From: JAXLWB01 sp046328715
GTDB lineage: Bacteria > Chloroflexota > Anaerolineae > Caldilineales > Caldilineaceae
Assembly: GCA_046328715.1 (NCBI GenBank)
Contig: JAXLWB010000070.1
Span: forward strand, 1-43,199
Length of the DNA stretch: 43,199 nt
Direction of reading: 5' to 3'
The translations under genes were made by a program, and so were the position numbers. A model generated the notes under the pieces. That model made no database searches. It saw only the letters and a list, made by a program, of their open reading frames with translations, and had not been told where the DNA came from. Below are positions 23,472 through 32,937 of this stretch, piece after piece. Numbering within the stretch: position 1 is the first letter of the stretch; every line of letters starts with the position of its first letter.

Positions 23472-24920
23472 ATGCACAAAAAAATATCCCTGTTGCTCTT
23501 CTTGAGCGCCTCCCTGTTTTGCCTGCTGCTGGGTGGTGTGACGCAAGTTCGTGCAGAGAACTTACAGCTCAAAACGCCCTATCAACAGCGGCTTGCTGCC
23601 CCCGATTCGTTTGGCAGCCCAATTCCACGTACAGGCGATCAAAAGCTCCTGGTCCTGCTTGTGGATTTTCCGGATCTAGCGGGTAAGTTTAGCGGAGCCA
23701 GTTGGTTCGACCGTTTCTTCGGCAACAATAGCTTTGCCAGCTTTTACAACGAAGTCTCCTACCAACAGTTACGCTACAGCGGTACGATTGTTGGCCTCTC
23801 CGCTGGCATTCCCGTCTCCAATTCGAACGACGTCGCCTACATCCGCCTCCCGAATCCAATCACCTACTATGCCGATGGTAACCATGGCTTTACAGTGGGG
23901 CCGCAACAGTTTCCCAAAAATAGTGGCGGTGTTGTCTATCATGCGCTGCAAGCATTGGACACCGCTGGCTTTGACTTCTCTCCTTATGCCGATCCGGGTA
24001 GTAATCGGGTAGAAAACCTGATTGTGATCTTCGCTGGCAGCAGCTTTGCTGCAACCCGAGACAACGTCAATTCACTTGAGGCGACTGCCTACAGCCTCAA
24101 TTTTGCAGGATTACAAAGCTCCTATACCAGCTCCGGCGGGCAGGTGTTCGATAACTACACCTTCTGCCCTGACCAGCGAGGCGCCTTGAGCGGCGAACCT
24201 GGCTACATCGGCATCTGTGCCCACGAACATGGCCACGGCTTGGGTATGCCCGATCTCTACGATTATGGCTACACCACCTCAGGCGCGGGCAAATTTGACC
24301 TGATGGCTTACGGCAACGCGTATAGCGACTCTCCCTTTCACTTCGGTGCCTTTAGCAAGCAGTTCTACGGCTGGGTTACACCCACCGTGCTTGCGACTGG
24401 CAGTTATTCACTGACACTTGGCCCCGTAGAAAGTGGGGCCAATGTGATCAAACTCTTTCCGAATGGGGACAGCACCTCCCAAGAGTACTTTTTGCTTGAG
24501 AATCGGCAAGTGTTAGGCTTTGACCAAGATTGGATAACGCAGGGACTATGTAGTGGGTTGGTGATCTGGCACATCGATCGGACGATTACCGAAAACGGCT
24601 CCTACTTCTTTGGCGTGAACTCTCGTCCGCCCTACAGCAACGCACCACCCCATCCGGGCGTCACAGTAGTCGAGGCCGATGGTGACTCGGCCATGATCCA
24701 AGCGCCGATTGACTATGGGCAATGCGCCGATCTTTGGCAGCCGGGTCGCACCTGGGATGCCACGTCGCTCCCCTCCTCCAATCTCTGGACAGAGGCGACC
24801 AGTAAGCTGGCGGTGAAAGTCGTCGCCTCGATCGACAATTCCCTGGTGCTCTCTGTCACCGTAGGCGATCCAGTCGAGATCCCATCACAATTTGTCTTCT
24901 TGCCTCTTGTGGTTCGTTAA
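23472..24920 (+). CDS. Secreted M6-family metalloprotease
   Basis: This 482-aa protein has a signal peptide of about 30 residues (KKISLLLFLSASLFCLLLGGV, cleavage near VRAEN). An immune-inhibitor-A-like M6 domain has the zinc motif H251-E-H-G-H255 followed by GLGMPDLYD. The N-terminal block QKLLVLLVDFPD is typical of the family. The C-terminal part is beta-rich. The protein ends QFVFLPLVVR, the same kind of end as the 2066-aa protein downstream (HVFLPMIAR). Start ATG 23472 is chosen because it begins the signal peptide. It is expected to be extracellular and to degrade proteins. Confidence 0.92.
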   Translation: MHKKISLLLFLSASLFCLLLGGVTQVRAENLQLKTPYQQRLAAPDSFGSPIPRTGDQKLLVLLVDFPDLAGKFSGASWFDRFFGNNSFASFYNEVSYQQLRYSGTIVGLSAGIPVSNSNDVAYIRLPNPITYYADGNHGFTVGPQQFPKNSGGVVYHALQALDTAGFDFSPYADPGSNRVENLIVIFAGSSFAATRDNVNSLEATAYSLNFAGLQSSYTSSGGQVFDNYTFCPDQRGALSGEPGYIGICAHEHGHGLGMPDLYDYGYTTSGAGKFDLMAYGNAYSDSPFHFGAFSKQFYGWVTPTVLATGSYSLTLGPVESGANVIKLFPNGDSTSQEYFLLENRQVLGFDQDWITQGLCSGLVIWHIDRTITENGSYFFGVNSRPPYSNAPPHPGVTVVEADGDSAMIQAPIDYGQCADLWQPGRTWDATSLPSSNLWTEATSKLAVKVVASIDNSLVLSVTVGDPVEIPSQFVFLPLVVR

Positions 24921-24922
24921 AA

Positions 24923-24960
24923 TCAGAGGGTGGAGATAATCTGTGATCTCCACCCTCTGA
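24923..24960. terminator. Perfect hairpin after the M6 protease
   Basis: TCAGAGGGTGGAGAT (24923-24937) pairs perfectly with ATCTCCACCCTCTGA (24946-24960) over an 8-base loop, 3 bases after the stop. A second small hairpin, ACCAAGA/TCTTGGT (24978-24984 and 24987-24993), follows. The region separates two convergent genes. Confidence 0.7.
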
Positions 24961-25029
24961 ACTAAAAAGTAGACCCAACCAAGAACTCTTGGTCGCACCC
25001 ACACAATAATCAGAATAACAGTGCATCCA

Positions 25030-26199
25030 TTACTCCGTTAGCGATTCTGGTTGTGTAAACAGAAATGCATCATGATAGTAGTGAACCAAGAGAATCGGTA
25101 ACACCATCATATAACTGTACTGCTCGGGGTAGGGCAAGTTCGGGAAAAAGACATGGGCAAAGATAAAGCCCAATGCGCTGATCGGCAACATCAAAAGTTG
25201 GAAGGTATAAAAGGCAGCCGTCCACATCAGCGTTGATTGTTCAGGGGTGATGGTCAATGATTGACCCTTGACTTTAGCCTGGATCCACTGCACCAATGTG
25301 GCAAAGGAAGCCCGAAATTGATTGAAGAGCGAATATTGCTGGCGCTCGTTGCGCGCCTCAGAGCGGCGGATCACAAACCAGGTGATGGCGAGATATTGAA
25401 ACGAATGCCAGGCATTGATGCCTTGAAAGGCCGTGTCGAGGTTGTCGACCAAAGGCGAAAAGTGCATCACCGGCAGTGTCACTGCGACCAACAGCGTTTT
25501 CGGCACATTCAGAATGCCCTTGCGCCATTCTAGAAACGATTTCACTGCAAAGGCAATCACAAAGGCAGCAAATGCGGCAAACACGGCATAGACCATCCAC
25601 CATTGCCCATGCAAAAATTGCCCTGGATTAAAGGGCGACCATAGCTGCACGGGTCCCACATAAAACTTGCCCAACATCATCTTGTAGACTGTCCACGGGT
25701 AAAGCGAACTAAAGACAACCCCAAAATCAATCATCCACCCCCACCACGATTGGCGTATTCCCGACTTTTTTGTATAGCAGTCGTTGAGATAGGTCACCTG
25801 ATGCAACGCATGCACCGACGCCATCAGGAAGAAGGCCGTGAGCATCGCTACATAGTTGGTGATGATCAAAAAACCGACGGTAAATGGAATCAGAATCGAC
25901 GAGCCAACAAACAATCGCTTACGCTGCCGAAAGTCAGGGTTTAGCAGAGTACGATTAAAGGTGGCATAGGTGTGCGGGCCAGCTACTAGTAGCGTTACCA
26001 ACCCATTGACCAGCATGCGCGACGTCTCATTGCCACCAAACAATAGATAGGTCGAATAGGGAACCACACACAAACATGCACTGAAAATTAGGAACACTAG
26101 ATCCCAGCGGCGATTGTAAAGCCAAGGATAGTTTGCCGTGCTTTCGTCGTTGAAGCGGCCGAACAGAAAATTAGCGGGCTGAGCGAGTAGCGAGGACAT
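25030..26199 (-). CDS. Polytopic membrane protein with conserved-looking His motifs
   Basis: I do not recognise a named family. The 389-aa protein has about nine hydrophobic segments and a set of histidines placed at segment ends: GPH76TY, VH130ALH133Q, VMH246F, NAWH265SF, AH349VF and VH373YYH376D. HxxH-type pairs in a membrane protein recall membrane di-iron or carotenoid-cleaving (Brp/Blh-like) enzymes, but this is a resemblance of pattern, not an assignment. The preferred start is ATG 26199, after AGGCAGG; the ATG at 26229 lacks a ribosome site. It is divergent from the 2066-aa surface protein. Confidence 0.75.
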   Translation of the reverse strand: MSSLLAQPANFLFGRFNDESTANYPWLYNRRWDLVFLIFSACLCVVPYSTYLLFGGNETSRMLVNGLVTLLVAGPHTYATFNRTLLNPDFRQRKRLFVGSSILIPFTVGFLIITNYVAMLTAFFLMASVHALHQVTYLNDCYTKKSGIRQSWWGWMIDFGVVFSSLYPWTVYKMMLGKFYVGPVQLWSPFNPGQFLHGQWWMVYAVFAAFAAFVIAFAVKSFLEWRKGILNVPKTLLVAVTLPVMHFSPLVDNLDTAFQGINAWHSFQYLAITWFVIRRSEARNERQQYSLFNQFRASFATLVQWIQAKVKGQSLTITPEQSTLMWTAAFYTFQLLMLPISALGFIFAHVFFPNLPYPEQYSYMMVLPILLVHYYHDAFLFTQPESLTE

Positions 26200-26229
26200 A
26201 GGTAACCTGCCTTTGGTTGGTCTCAACAA

Positions 26230-26532
26230 TGCATCGACACGAATGTCTAGCTCCCAAACTACCGGACTCTATTCTAGCACAGATTGCGCTGGAGAAAGGG
26301 AGTGCAATATAAGGCGTCTAGATTAATAAGATGTAAGTATTTTGTAATTCTTGGATGCTCAAACTTGGTGTATATTACCTGATCGGCTCCGCAAGTACAA
26401 TTTATTTATATTATGCAATTTTAAGAATTCATAAGATATGCTTAATTTGCGCGAAGCTGCACATTAATAGTTGCCGATTACATCGGCTCTGCAGGTGAAT
26501 CGGCCTGAATGTAGTCAAAGGTAAAATTTTAT
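26230..26532. other. AT-rich divergent intergenic region with a 100-bp-spaced direct repeat
   Basis: ATCGGCTCCGCAAGT (26382-26396) and ATCGGCTCTGCAGGT (26482-26496) match at 13 of 15 positions and start exactly 100 bases apart. The second copy forms a small hairpin with GCCGAT just before it (26473-26478 with 26482-26487). These could be paired binding sites for a regulator of the downstream surface-protein gene. No clear -35/-10 pair was fixed. Confidence 0.4.
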
Positions 26533-29500
26533 ATGAAAAATTGCCATTGCAGTCGATATTCCGCAATTCTGTTTCTGTTGTTCACACTTCTTTTGTATTC
26601 GCCACGGGTTGTTTGGGCTGACTCTGAAGCGAGTAGTGGCCCAAGGCTATCAGTTAACCAACAAATTAGTCAAGAGCCACTTTTGGGTGGTCAAGTTATC
26701 TATCAAGTCACAATTGTTAACAATGGCAGCGTCCCGGTCACGGATAAAGGTTACAATCTGACAATTAGTGATACATTACCCTCAGATTTAATCTTTGTGA
26801 GTGCTTCACCATCCCCAACCTTGATTGTCAACCAATCGGAAAGTAGCACTCGCCTCGAATGGGGCAACATTGCCGATCTTGAAGTGAATGAAAGCCTTAC
26901 CCTTAATGTGGTTGCGCAACTTAAGTCCTCGCTGACAACAGCCAATTCATTTGTCAACAAACTGAGCGCCAAAGTCAATACTGTACCGGACAATAGCGGC
27001 AAATGGATTGAGGTCAATAGCCAGCTTAGTGCTCGACCCCAGGCAATTGACATCGAGATGGAGGCACAACAATCCACGGCTGGTGAACAGGCAAGCGGTG
27101 CAGGCGAATACCCCAATGCACCAGGCCGTGTCGCCGGAGCCGATTGGCCTTATCGCTATAAGGTTACCATTCGCAACAATGCCGTCAGCAGCAGCCAAAA
27201 GATTACTACAACCATTACATTGCCGCCAGGGGTTGCCTATCTTGGCAACCCAACGTTTAGCAGCAATCCCAACAAGGTTAGTGTTGCTCCCCAACTCACG
27301 CTGAAAGGTGACGGATCGCTCCTTTTGAAGTGGGGTCTAGGCAACCTGAGCACGTCACAATATAACACACCGATTGTCATTACCTTTGATGCGGCGGTTC
27401 CTTATCGTTACCGCACAGGGTCAGATAAAAAAGCTGCCGACGGTCCATTCGCTGGCCCAATGAGTGGCGACTGGATCAATGAAGATTCATCCCATGCTGC
27501 CGGTTATGAAGCCGTCGGCACCTACGCCAATGCACAAACCAGTGACGGCTCTGAATCAACACGCGAGGACGATGCTCCTTGTACCATTACCTCGGAAATC
27601 CTCACCGTGCGCAAAACGGCCAATCCAACTACTGTGGGAATTGGCAGCGAAGTCAGCTTTGCATTGGACTTTTTTGTCTCGGAATATTACACGGTAACCA
27701 ACGGCGAACTAACCGATATTTTGCCAGATGGTATGACTTATATCGAAGGCAGCGCAAGCTTGCTACCACGCACTGTCCTCACCAACACGCCTGCCACGGG
27801 TCAAACCAGCTTGATTTGGGATCTTCCACCAACCATGACCGTCCCCGGCAAGAATGCCACAGTGACATTCCGTGCCAAGGTTGATGCCGCCTACGAAGCT
27901 ACTCCTCGCGCTAATCAACCAATTGTATCTGGCGACAGCCTGACCAACCAGGCCATCATTGATGGCGACTGGCAAGACGTAGTCACCCCTAGCCGCACAG
28001 GCACGACAACGCCCGATTCCTACAAAGCTAGCATGCGCACACGTATGCCGACCTTTAGCAAACTGGTGCTGAATCCACTCACCAATCAATGGGGCGCAGC
28101 CGTGAATGCTTTTGTCGGTGACACGGTTACCTTCAAGCTGAACTTCAACGCCGCCAACGATGTTGATGCCCGTGAGGTGATTATCCGCGACTTTTTACCG
28201 CGCGGTATGGGCTTTGTTGCTGGTAGCTCAGCCTATGTAGTCAACGGCACCTATAACAATAGCAGCACCTGTACTGCGGCTCTGCAAAACCCTTTGGTCG
28301 GCAACCTCAGTGGTTTGACTTATCTGGAGTGGCGACTCTGCAATGTCAGCCGGGGAGCAACATGGCAAGTACAGTTGCAAGCCAAGGTTGAAGCTGTGGG
28401 TGCCTATGTGCAACCCAATTGGATCGTAGCCAACTTTGGTAAGATGAGCGGGCAGAATTCGTATGCAACCGGTTATAGCTTGCGTGAACTGGCAGTTGTC
28501 AACTACAAAGCCCCACGTCTCGTTATTGCCAAAAGCGCCAAACCAAGCACCAATCTGAAAGGTGGCGAGGTAGTTACTTATACAATTCAGGTCGAAAATG
28601 ATGGCAGCGCAACCGCCTATAACATTTCTCTAATTGATACCTTGCCTCCAGGTTTGATTGTTGCTGCTAATGGTGGTAGTGCATCACCCACCCTGAGCAG
28701 CTATACTACAATAAGCGGCACCCCCTCAGCGGGCAGTGGTGGACGCCTACAATGGGCGACTATCCCCAGTTTGGCGGTCGACAAGAGCGAAACCTTTGTC
28801 TACGTTGCCACCGTTGCCACAGGTCAACCTGCTGGCAAATCTCTCACCAACCTGGCGAGCATTTCCTACAACAGTCGTGCCGATAACACAGGGCACCCTG
28901 TCGCTACCACTAATAATCCAGATGACGAGCAGACAGATGATGCGACGGTCTATATCAAAGGCGTCACCCTTGACAAGAGCGCCAATCGTGATACTGCCAC
29001 AATCGGGGATAAGGTACACTGGATTCTGACAGGCACCGTCCCCGTTGGCGTGCGTGCCTACTGGCCAGTGGTCGAAGAGAACGACCTACCCCAAGGCTTC
29101 GATTACATCACGAAAAGCACCGTGATCAGCGGCGCGCTGCTCGATCTCGTGAATCACAACCCCAACCCGCTAGACAGTGGCGACCGCGATCTGCGCTGGT
29201 TCCTGCAAAATCTCGACAACACCAATGGCGTAGTGCCACTAACCTTTACGATTCAATTTGATACGCTTGTCACCGGTGTTAAAGGTGACTCGGTCAAGAC
29301 CGTCTACTACACATCGAATTGCTGTTTGGAAGCGACCAAGAACAACGCCTATGTTGGCTGGTATGACGCAACGACAGGCTACACTGGCGACAGTAACCCC
29401 AATAATGGGGCCTGGCACGGCTACGAAACCAATCGTATCGATCGCCGCAGCCCGGTAGCGACCTATACACTCAATATCGCACAACCCTATCTGACATTGC

Positions 29501-32500
29501 AGAAGTCAGTCTCTGTAAATGAAGTCAATGCCAACGACTTGGTTGAGTACACGCTGTGGCTCCAGAACAATGGCAACGCTACGGCGTATGACATTCCGCT
29601 GCAAGACCTTGTACCCGCTGGCTTAACATTGCAAAATGTTGCGGCCATCAAGGTCGAGTATCCGGCTGGCTTTCCCACGCCCGATCCGGCTGCCAGCGTC
29701 CACGTGACCGACAGCAGTATTATCGGCAGCGGAGTTCTTAGCTTTACGCTGGATCGGCTTTATGTCGGTGCAACTGTTTCCATTCGCTATCTAGCTAAGG
29801 TAAACAGTGACATCTCAGCCAGCCTTCTGATCACCAACACCGCCAAGATTCTCAGTTACACGTCGCAACCAGGTGTCATTGGCGACAGCAATGGCGACAA
29901 AGTGGCCGACGAACGCAGTTACAACGGCACGAGTGCCAGTGTGACCATCCAGACACCCGCAGGGGAAATCTTGAAGAAAGTTTCACCAGGGGAACTGACC
30001 TACGGTTCAAACATGACTTACACATTGCTTGTGCCAGCAAAGCCACTCGGTGTAACCCTTTATAATGTGGTGGTCACCGACATTGTAAACAGTTCTCTCA
30101 CGATCGTAAATGTCGGTAACGGTGCCTCAGCTGGCAACCTGGTCACGGCTAAATTCGCAAGTGTCCCGCCGAACACCCAGCAGCGTGTGACGGTCACCGT
30201 TCAGTTGCTTGGCAATAGCAGCGCCATGCCCAACACGCTGCTCTCAAACCAGGCATTTATGATCTATACGAATGGCGGCACTAAAAGTTCCAATGAGGTG
30301 ACCAGCAAAGTAGTTGCTCCAGCACTGGTCGTTGTCAAGCAGGCCGATCATATTGATGCTAAAGCAGGCGATACCATTCTGTACTCAATTCGAGTCCAGA
30401 ACGTTGGCAATGGGCGTGCGGAGGCGCTAGTCGTCAGCGATCTGTGGCCAAACAATATGAAGTATGTGGCAGGAAGCGCTACCTTGAATGGTGCCCCGTG
30501 GAAAGATCCGGATAACCAAAGTTGGTCGTTGCCTACGTTACAAGGTAAAACCAGCCACCTGCTTACCTATCAGATGGTAATGGTCAGTGCCGAGCCAGGA
30601 CAGGGCTACCTCAACGTGGCCAATGTCAAGGGCAAGGACAGCCGCGGTCTGCCGATTGTCGCCGATCAACAAAGCCGTTTTGCCGCCGACATTGACCCCG
30701 ATGATAGCGCCAGCGCCATTGTCTATGGTCCGCTTGAGTGGAAGGCGAGCAAGACCTTTGTGGCCTACGAGGACTTAAAGAACACTGGTTGGAGCGATTG
30801 GGACTACAATGACTTTATTGTCAAAATCGAAATTGAGCAAGGCGTTACGCCCAAAGGTAACCTGGCCGGGCTTCGCATCAACTATGAAGCGATGGCGCAT
30901 GGCGGTTCCTTTAATCACCAATTCCTGCATCTGCTTCCGGTGACTGGTGGCGGCACCTATGCTGTGACCGATTTGGATGCCGATGGAAACATCATGAAGA
31001 CGATGGCAGGCGAATTGATTGACGAGCAGCCAATCACCATCTTCGACTACACCAAACGAGCGCTTCCCGTACAATCAGGTACACCAAGCGACAAACCCTT
31101 TACCAACACACTGCCGGACCAGAAGACAGCAATCAAGGGTTGGACAGCACAATTGCAGGTTGCACTCTTTAAGGCAGAGGAAAATCCAGTAGAGGCGCTC
31201 CTGCCGGTTCCTTGGGATCCCTATCTGTATGTCTATGCCACCAAACAAGAGATCCATTTGTTGCAGCCCGGTCAGTTGGGCAACACCCAGGTGGTCAACA
31301 ATGTTCACGACAAGGGCAACCCAATGGTTGGCTTCGATCTACCATTGGCCCAGACCTTTGACACCGATTGGCTCTGGCCACAGGAGTTTATCGGTATCTG
31401 GCGCGTCTATCCAGAATATGTGAAGTACGCAGTCAGCAATGGGGCCAGCAGCCCTGCCTGGTGGGATCCTAATCAGGCAACCACTAGTTTGGATTTGGCA
31501 TGGAAGGGTGGCTCCGAAGTTGCTGCGGCGAGTCTGGTGCCCTTTGCCGAGGGCAGTTCACGTTACTATGCTGCACCCGTGGTCGCTGATCTCGACAATG
31601 ATGGCGCACAAGAGATCATTATTGGCAACCTAGTCAAATGGAACTTGGAGGTCTACAATGCCGATGGCACGCCACGCAGCGGTTGGCCGCAACTTCTCCG
31701 TGCTGAGGTCAAGGGCAGTGCCACCGTGGCCGATATTGATAATGATGGTGTCCAGGAGATCTTGGTTGGCGATGGGCGTGGCTATCTTCATATCTTCCAT
31801 GCCAATGGACAAGCGCTAAGTGGTTGGCCCGTCCTGGTCGGAAGCGAATCGATCTCAGAAACTTACCGCATCCTCTCACGACCAGCCGTGGCCGATCTTG
31901 ACGGTGATAATTCGCCCGATGTTATCGTTGCTTCATCCAATGGACAACTCTATGTCTATAGTGCGCAAGGTCAGTTGAAAACCGGTTGGCCCGTCTCGTT
32001 GGGTGATGCTGCTGACAAATTTGGGAACCATCTATTTGACAGCTCGCCTGTGATCACCGACCTGGACGGCAATGGGTCCAAGGAAATCGTGGTTGGCTCG
32101 TACGATAAACAAGTGTATGCCTACCACGCCGACGGCACGCTGGGCTGGAGTTTTGCCACCAAGGATGCAATCGTGGGTACACCCGAAATTGCCGATGTTG
32201 ATCCTAGCCATCCAGGTCTGGAAGTCGCCATCGGCTCAGGGGATCGCTATCTCTATCTGCTGGACAGCAATGGCATCTTGCTCTGGAAGCGCCCCACCGG
32301 CTGGATTATCCGCTCATCGCCGCTCCTTGCGGACCTGGATGGTGATGGTAGCCTCGAAGTCATTGTGGGCAGCGAAGACCATAAAATTTGGGCCTGGCAT
32401 GCGGATGGATCACAGGTCGCAGGGTGGCCACAGACGACTGGCGCCGTCATTGTCGCATCGCCAGTCTTTGGCGATGTCGATGGTGATGGACAGGCAGAAG

Positions 32501-32733
32501 TGATCGTAGCCGCTGACGATGCCGAGATCTATGCCTGGCATGGCGACGGCACTCTTGCTGAGGGATGGCCACAAGAAAGCACCGCTCCTGTCAAAGGTGC
32601 CGCTGCTTTAGCCAATCTAGATGACGATGCCGCTCAGGAAGTGGTGGTTGCCAATATCGATGGGCAACTGCTACGTATGGGCATTGCCGTGGTCGCCAAC
32701 AATCATGTCTTTTTACCGATGATTGCCCGCTAG
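26533..32733 (+). CDS. Giant surface protein: DUF11 repeats, LruC-like domain, FG-GAP propeller
   Basis: This 2066-aa exported protein has a signal peptide in residues 1-29 (AILFLLFTLLL, cleavage near VWADS). About nine DUF11/TIGR01451-type beta domains follow to about residue 1395, recognisable by K-x-A/S-x-P...G-x-x-V-x-Y-T-I...N-x-G...D-x-L-P. Clear ones start near 356, 663, 809, 986, 1145 and 1265. Residues about 1400-1635 resemble the LruC domain: YEDLKNTGWSDWDYNDF at the start and WLWPQEFIGIWRVYPEY at the end. From about 1680 to 2045 come eight FG-GAP/VCBS repeats with D-x-D-x-D-G calcium-type loops (VADLDNDGAQEIIIGN and relatives), likely a beta-propeller. The chain ends HVFLPMIAR. It is probably a cell-surface or extracellular adhesion or ligand-binding protein. 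Confidence 0.92.
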   Translation: MKNCHCSRYSAILFLLFTLLLYSPRVVWADSEASSGPRLSVNQQISQEPLLGGQVIYQVTIVNNGSVPVTDKGYNLTISDTLPSDLIFVSASPSPTLIVNQSESSTRLEWGNIADLEVNESLTLNVVAQLKSSLTTANSFVNKLSAKVNTVPDNSGKWIEVNSQLSARPQAIDIEMEAQQSTAGEQASGAGEYPNAPGRVAGADWPYRYKVTIRNNAVSSSQKITTTITLPPGVAYLGNPTFSSNPNKVSVAPQLTLKGDGSLLLKWGLGNLSTSQYNTPIVITFDAAVPYRYRTGSDKKAADGPFAGPMSGDWINEDSSHAAGYEAVGTYANAQTSDGSESTREDDAPCTITSEILTVRKTANPTTVGIGSEVSFALDFFVSEYYTVTNGELTDILPDGMTYIEGSASLLPRTVLTNTPATGQTSLIWDLPPTMTVPGKNATVTFRAKVDAAYEATPRANQPIVSGDSLTNQAIIDGDWQDVVTPSRTGTTTPDSYKASMRTRMPTFSKLVLNPLTNQWGAAVNAFVGDTVTFKLNFNAANDVDAREVIIRDFLPRGMGFVAGSSAYVVNGTYNNSSTCTAALQNPLVGNLSGLTYLEWRLCNVSRGATWQVQLQAKVEAVGAYVQPNWIVANFGKMSGQNSYATGYSLRELAVVNYKAPRLVIAKSAKPSTNLKGGEVVTYTIQVENDGSATAYNISLIDTLPPGLIVAANGGSASPTLSSYTTISGTPSAGSGGRLQWATIPSLAVDKSETFVYVATVATGQPAGKSLTNLASISYNSRADNTGHPVATTNNPDDEQTDDATVYIKGVTLDKSANRDTATIGDKVHWILTGTVPVGVRAYWPVVEENDLPQGFDYITKSTVISGALLDLVNHNPNPLDSGDRDLRWFLQNLDNTNGVVPLTFTIQFDTLVTGVKGDSVKTVYYTSNCCLEATKNNAYVGWYDATTGYTGDSNPNNGAWHGYETNRIDRRSPVATYTLNIAQPYLTLQKSVSVNEVNANDLVEYTLWLQNNGNATAYDIPLQDLVPAGLTLQNVAAIKVEYPAGFPTPDPAASVHVTDSSIIGSGVLSFTLDRLYVGATVSIRYLAKVNSDISASLLITNTAKILSYTSQPGVIGDSNGDKVADERSYNGTSASVTIQTPAGEILKKVSPGELTYGSNMTYTLLVPAKPLGVTLYNVVVTDIVNSSLTIVNVGNGASAGNLVTAKFASVPPNTQQRVTVTVQLLGNSSAMPNTLLSNQAFMIYTNGGTKSSNEVTSKVVAPALVVVKQADHIDAKAGDTILYSIRVQNVGNGRAEALVVSDLWPNNMKYVAGSATLNGAPWKDPDNQSWSLPTLQGKTSHLLTYQMVMVSAEPGQGYLNVANVKGKDSRGLPIVADQQSRFAADIDPDDSASAIVYGPLEWKASKTFVAYEDLKNTGWSDWDYNDFIVKIEIEQGVTPKGNLAGLRINYEAMAHGGSFNHQFLHLLPVTGGGTYAVTDLDADGNIMKTMAGELIDEQPITIFDYTKRALPVQSGTPSDKPFTNTLPDQKTAIKGWTAQLQVALFKAEENPVEALLPVPWDPYLYVYATKQEIHLLQPGQLGNTQVVNNVHDKGNPMVGFDLPLAQTFDTDWLWPQEFIGIWRVYPEYVKYAVSNGASSPAWWDPNQATTSLDLAWKGGSEVAAASLVPFAEGSSRYYAAPVVADLDNDGAQEIIIGNLVKWNLEVYNADGTPRSGWPQLLRAEVKGSATVADIDNDGVQEILVGDGRGYLHIFHANGQALSGWPVLVGSESISETYRILSRPAVADLDGDNSPDVIVASSNGQLYVYSAQGQLKTGWPVSLGDAADKFGNHLFDSSPVITDLDGNGSKEIVVGSYDKQVYAYHADGTLGWSFATKDAIVGTPEIADVDPSHPGLEVAIGSGDRYLYLLDSNGILLWKRPTGWIIRSSPLLADLDGDGSLEVIVGSEDHKIWAWHADGSQVAGWPQTTGAVIVASPVFGDVDGDGQAEVIVAADDAEIYAWHGDGTLAEGWPQESTAPVKGAAALANLDDDAAQEVVVANIDGQLLRMGIAVVANNHVFLPMIAR

Positions 32734-32746
32734 GTAATTGATTTTG

Positions 32747-32792
32747 CAGCGGCAGGTTGAGAAAGGATCAATCCTTTCTCAACCTGCCGCTG
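32747..32792. terminator. Perfect 22-bp hairpin after the giant surface protein
   Basis: The 22-base arms at 32747-32768 and 32771-32792 (starting CAGCGGCAGGTTG) pair perfectly around two loop bases, 14 bases past the stop codon. The arm includes GGCAGGTTG, the word also found in H4, H6 and H8. TTCATTTC follows, a weak T-rich exit. Confidence 0.8.
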
Positions 32793-32896
32793 TTCATTTC
32801 TGGCATAACTGCTCAGCCTTCAGTACACTATAGAAAGCCAATTAGAATTTTTGATATTCGTGATATTTGTTAACACAGTATTCAGGGTATTAAAAG

Positions 32897-32924
32897 AATC
32901 CAAAATCCCAAATCCGCAATCCGA
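32897..32924. repeat. Short word repeat before the CoA-transferase gene
   Basis: Four consecutive copies of AATCC with 1-3 base separators (AATCC-AAAATCC-CAAATCC-GCAATCC) lie just upstream of the start at 32938. They resemble the other spacer words but have no pairing partner nearby. The open frame that runs through it is therefore not taken as coding. Confidence 0.5.
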
Positions 32925-32937
32925 ACTTTACAACCCA

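Noticed and set aside
23410..24960. Calling every hairpin a rho-independent terminator
   Set aside because: Most lack a downstream T-run and several lie between genes of one apparent operon, so only the strongest end-of-gene cases were listed as terminators.
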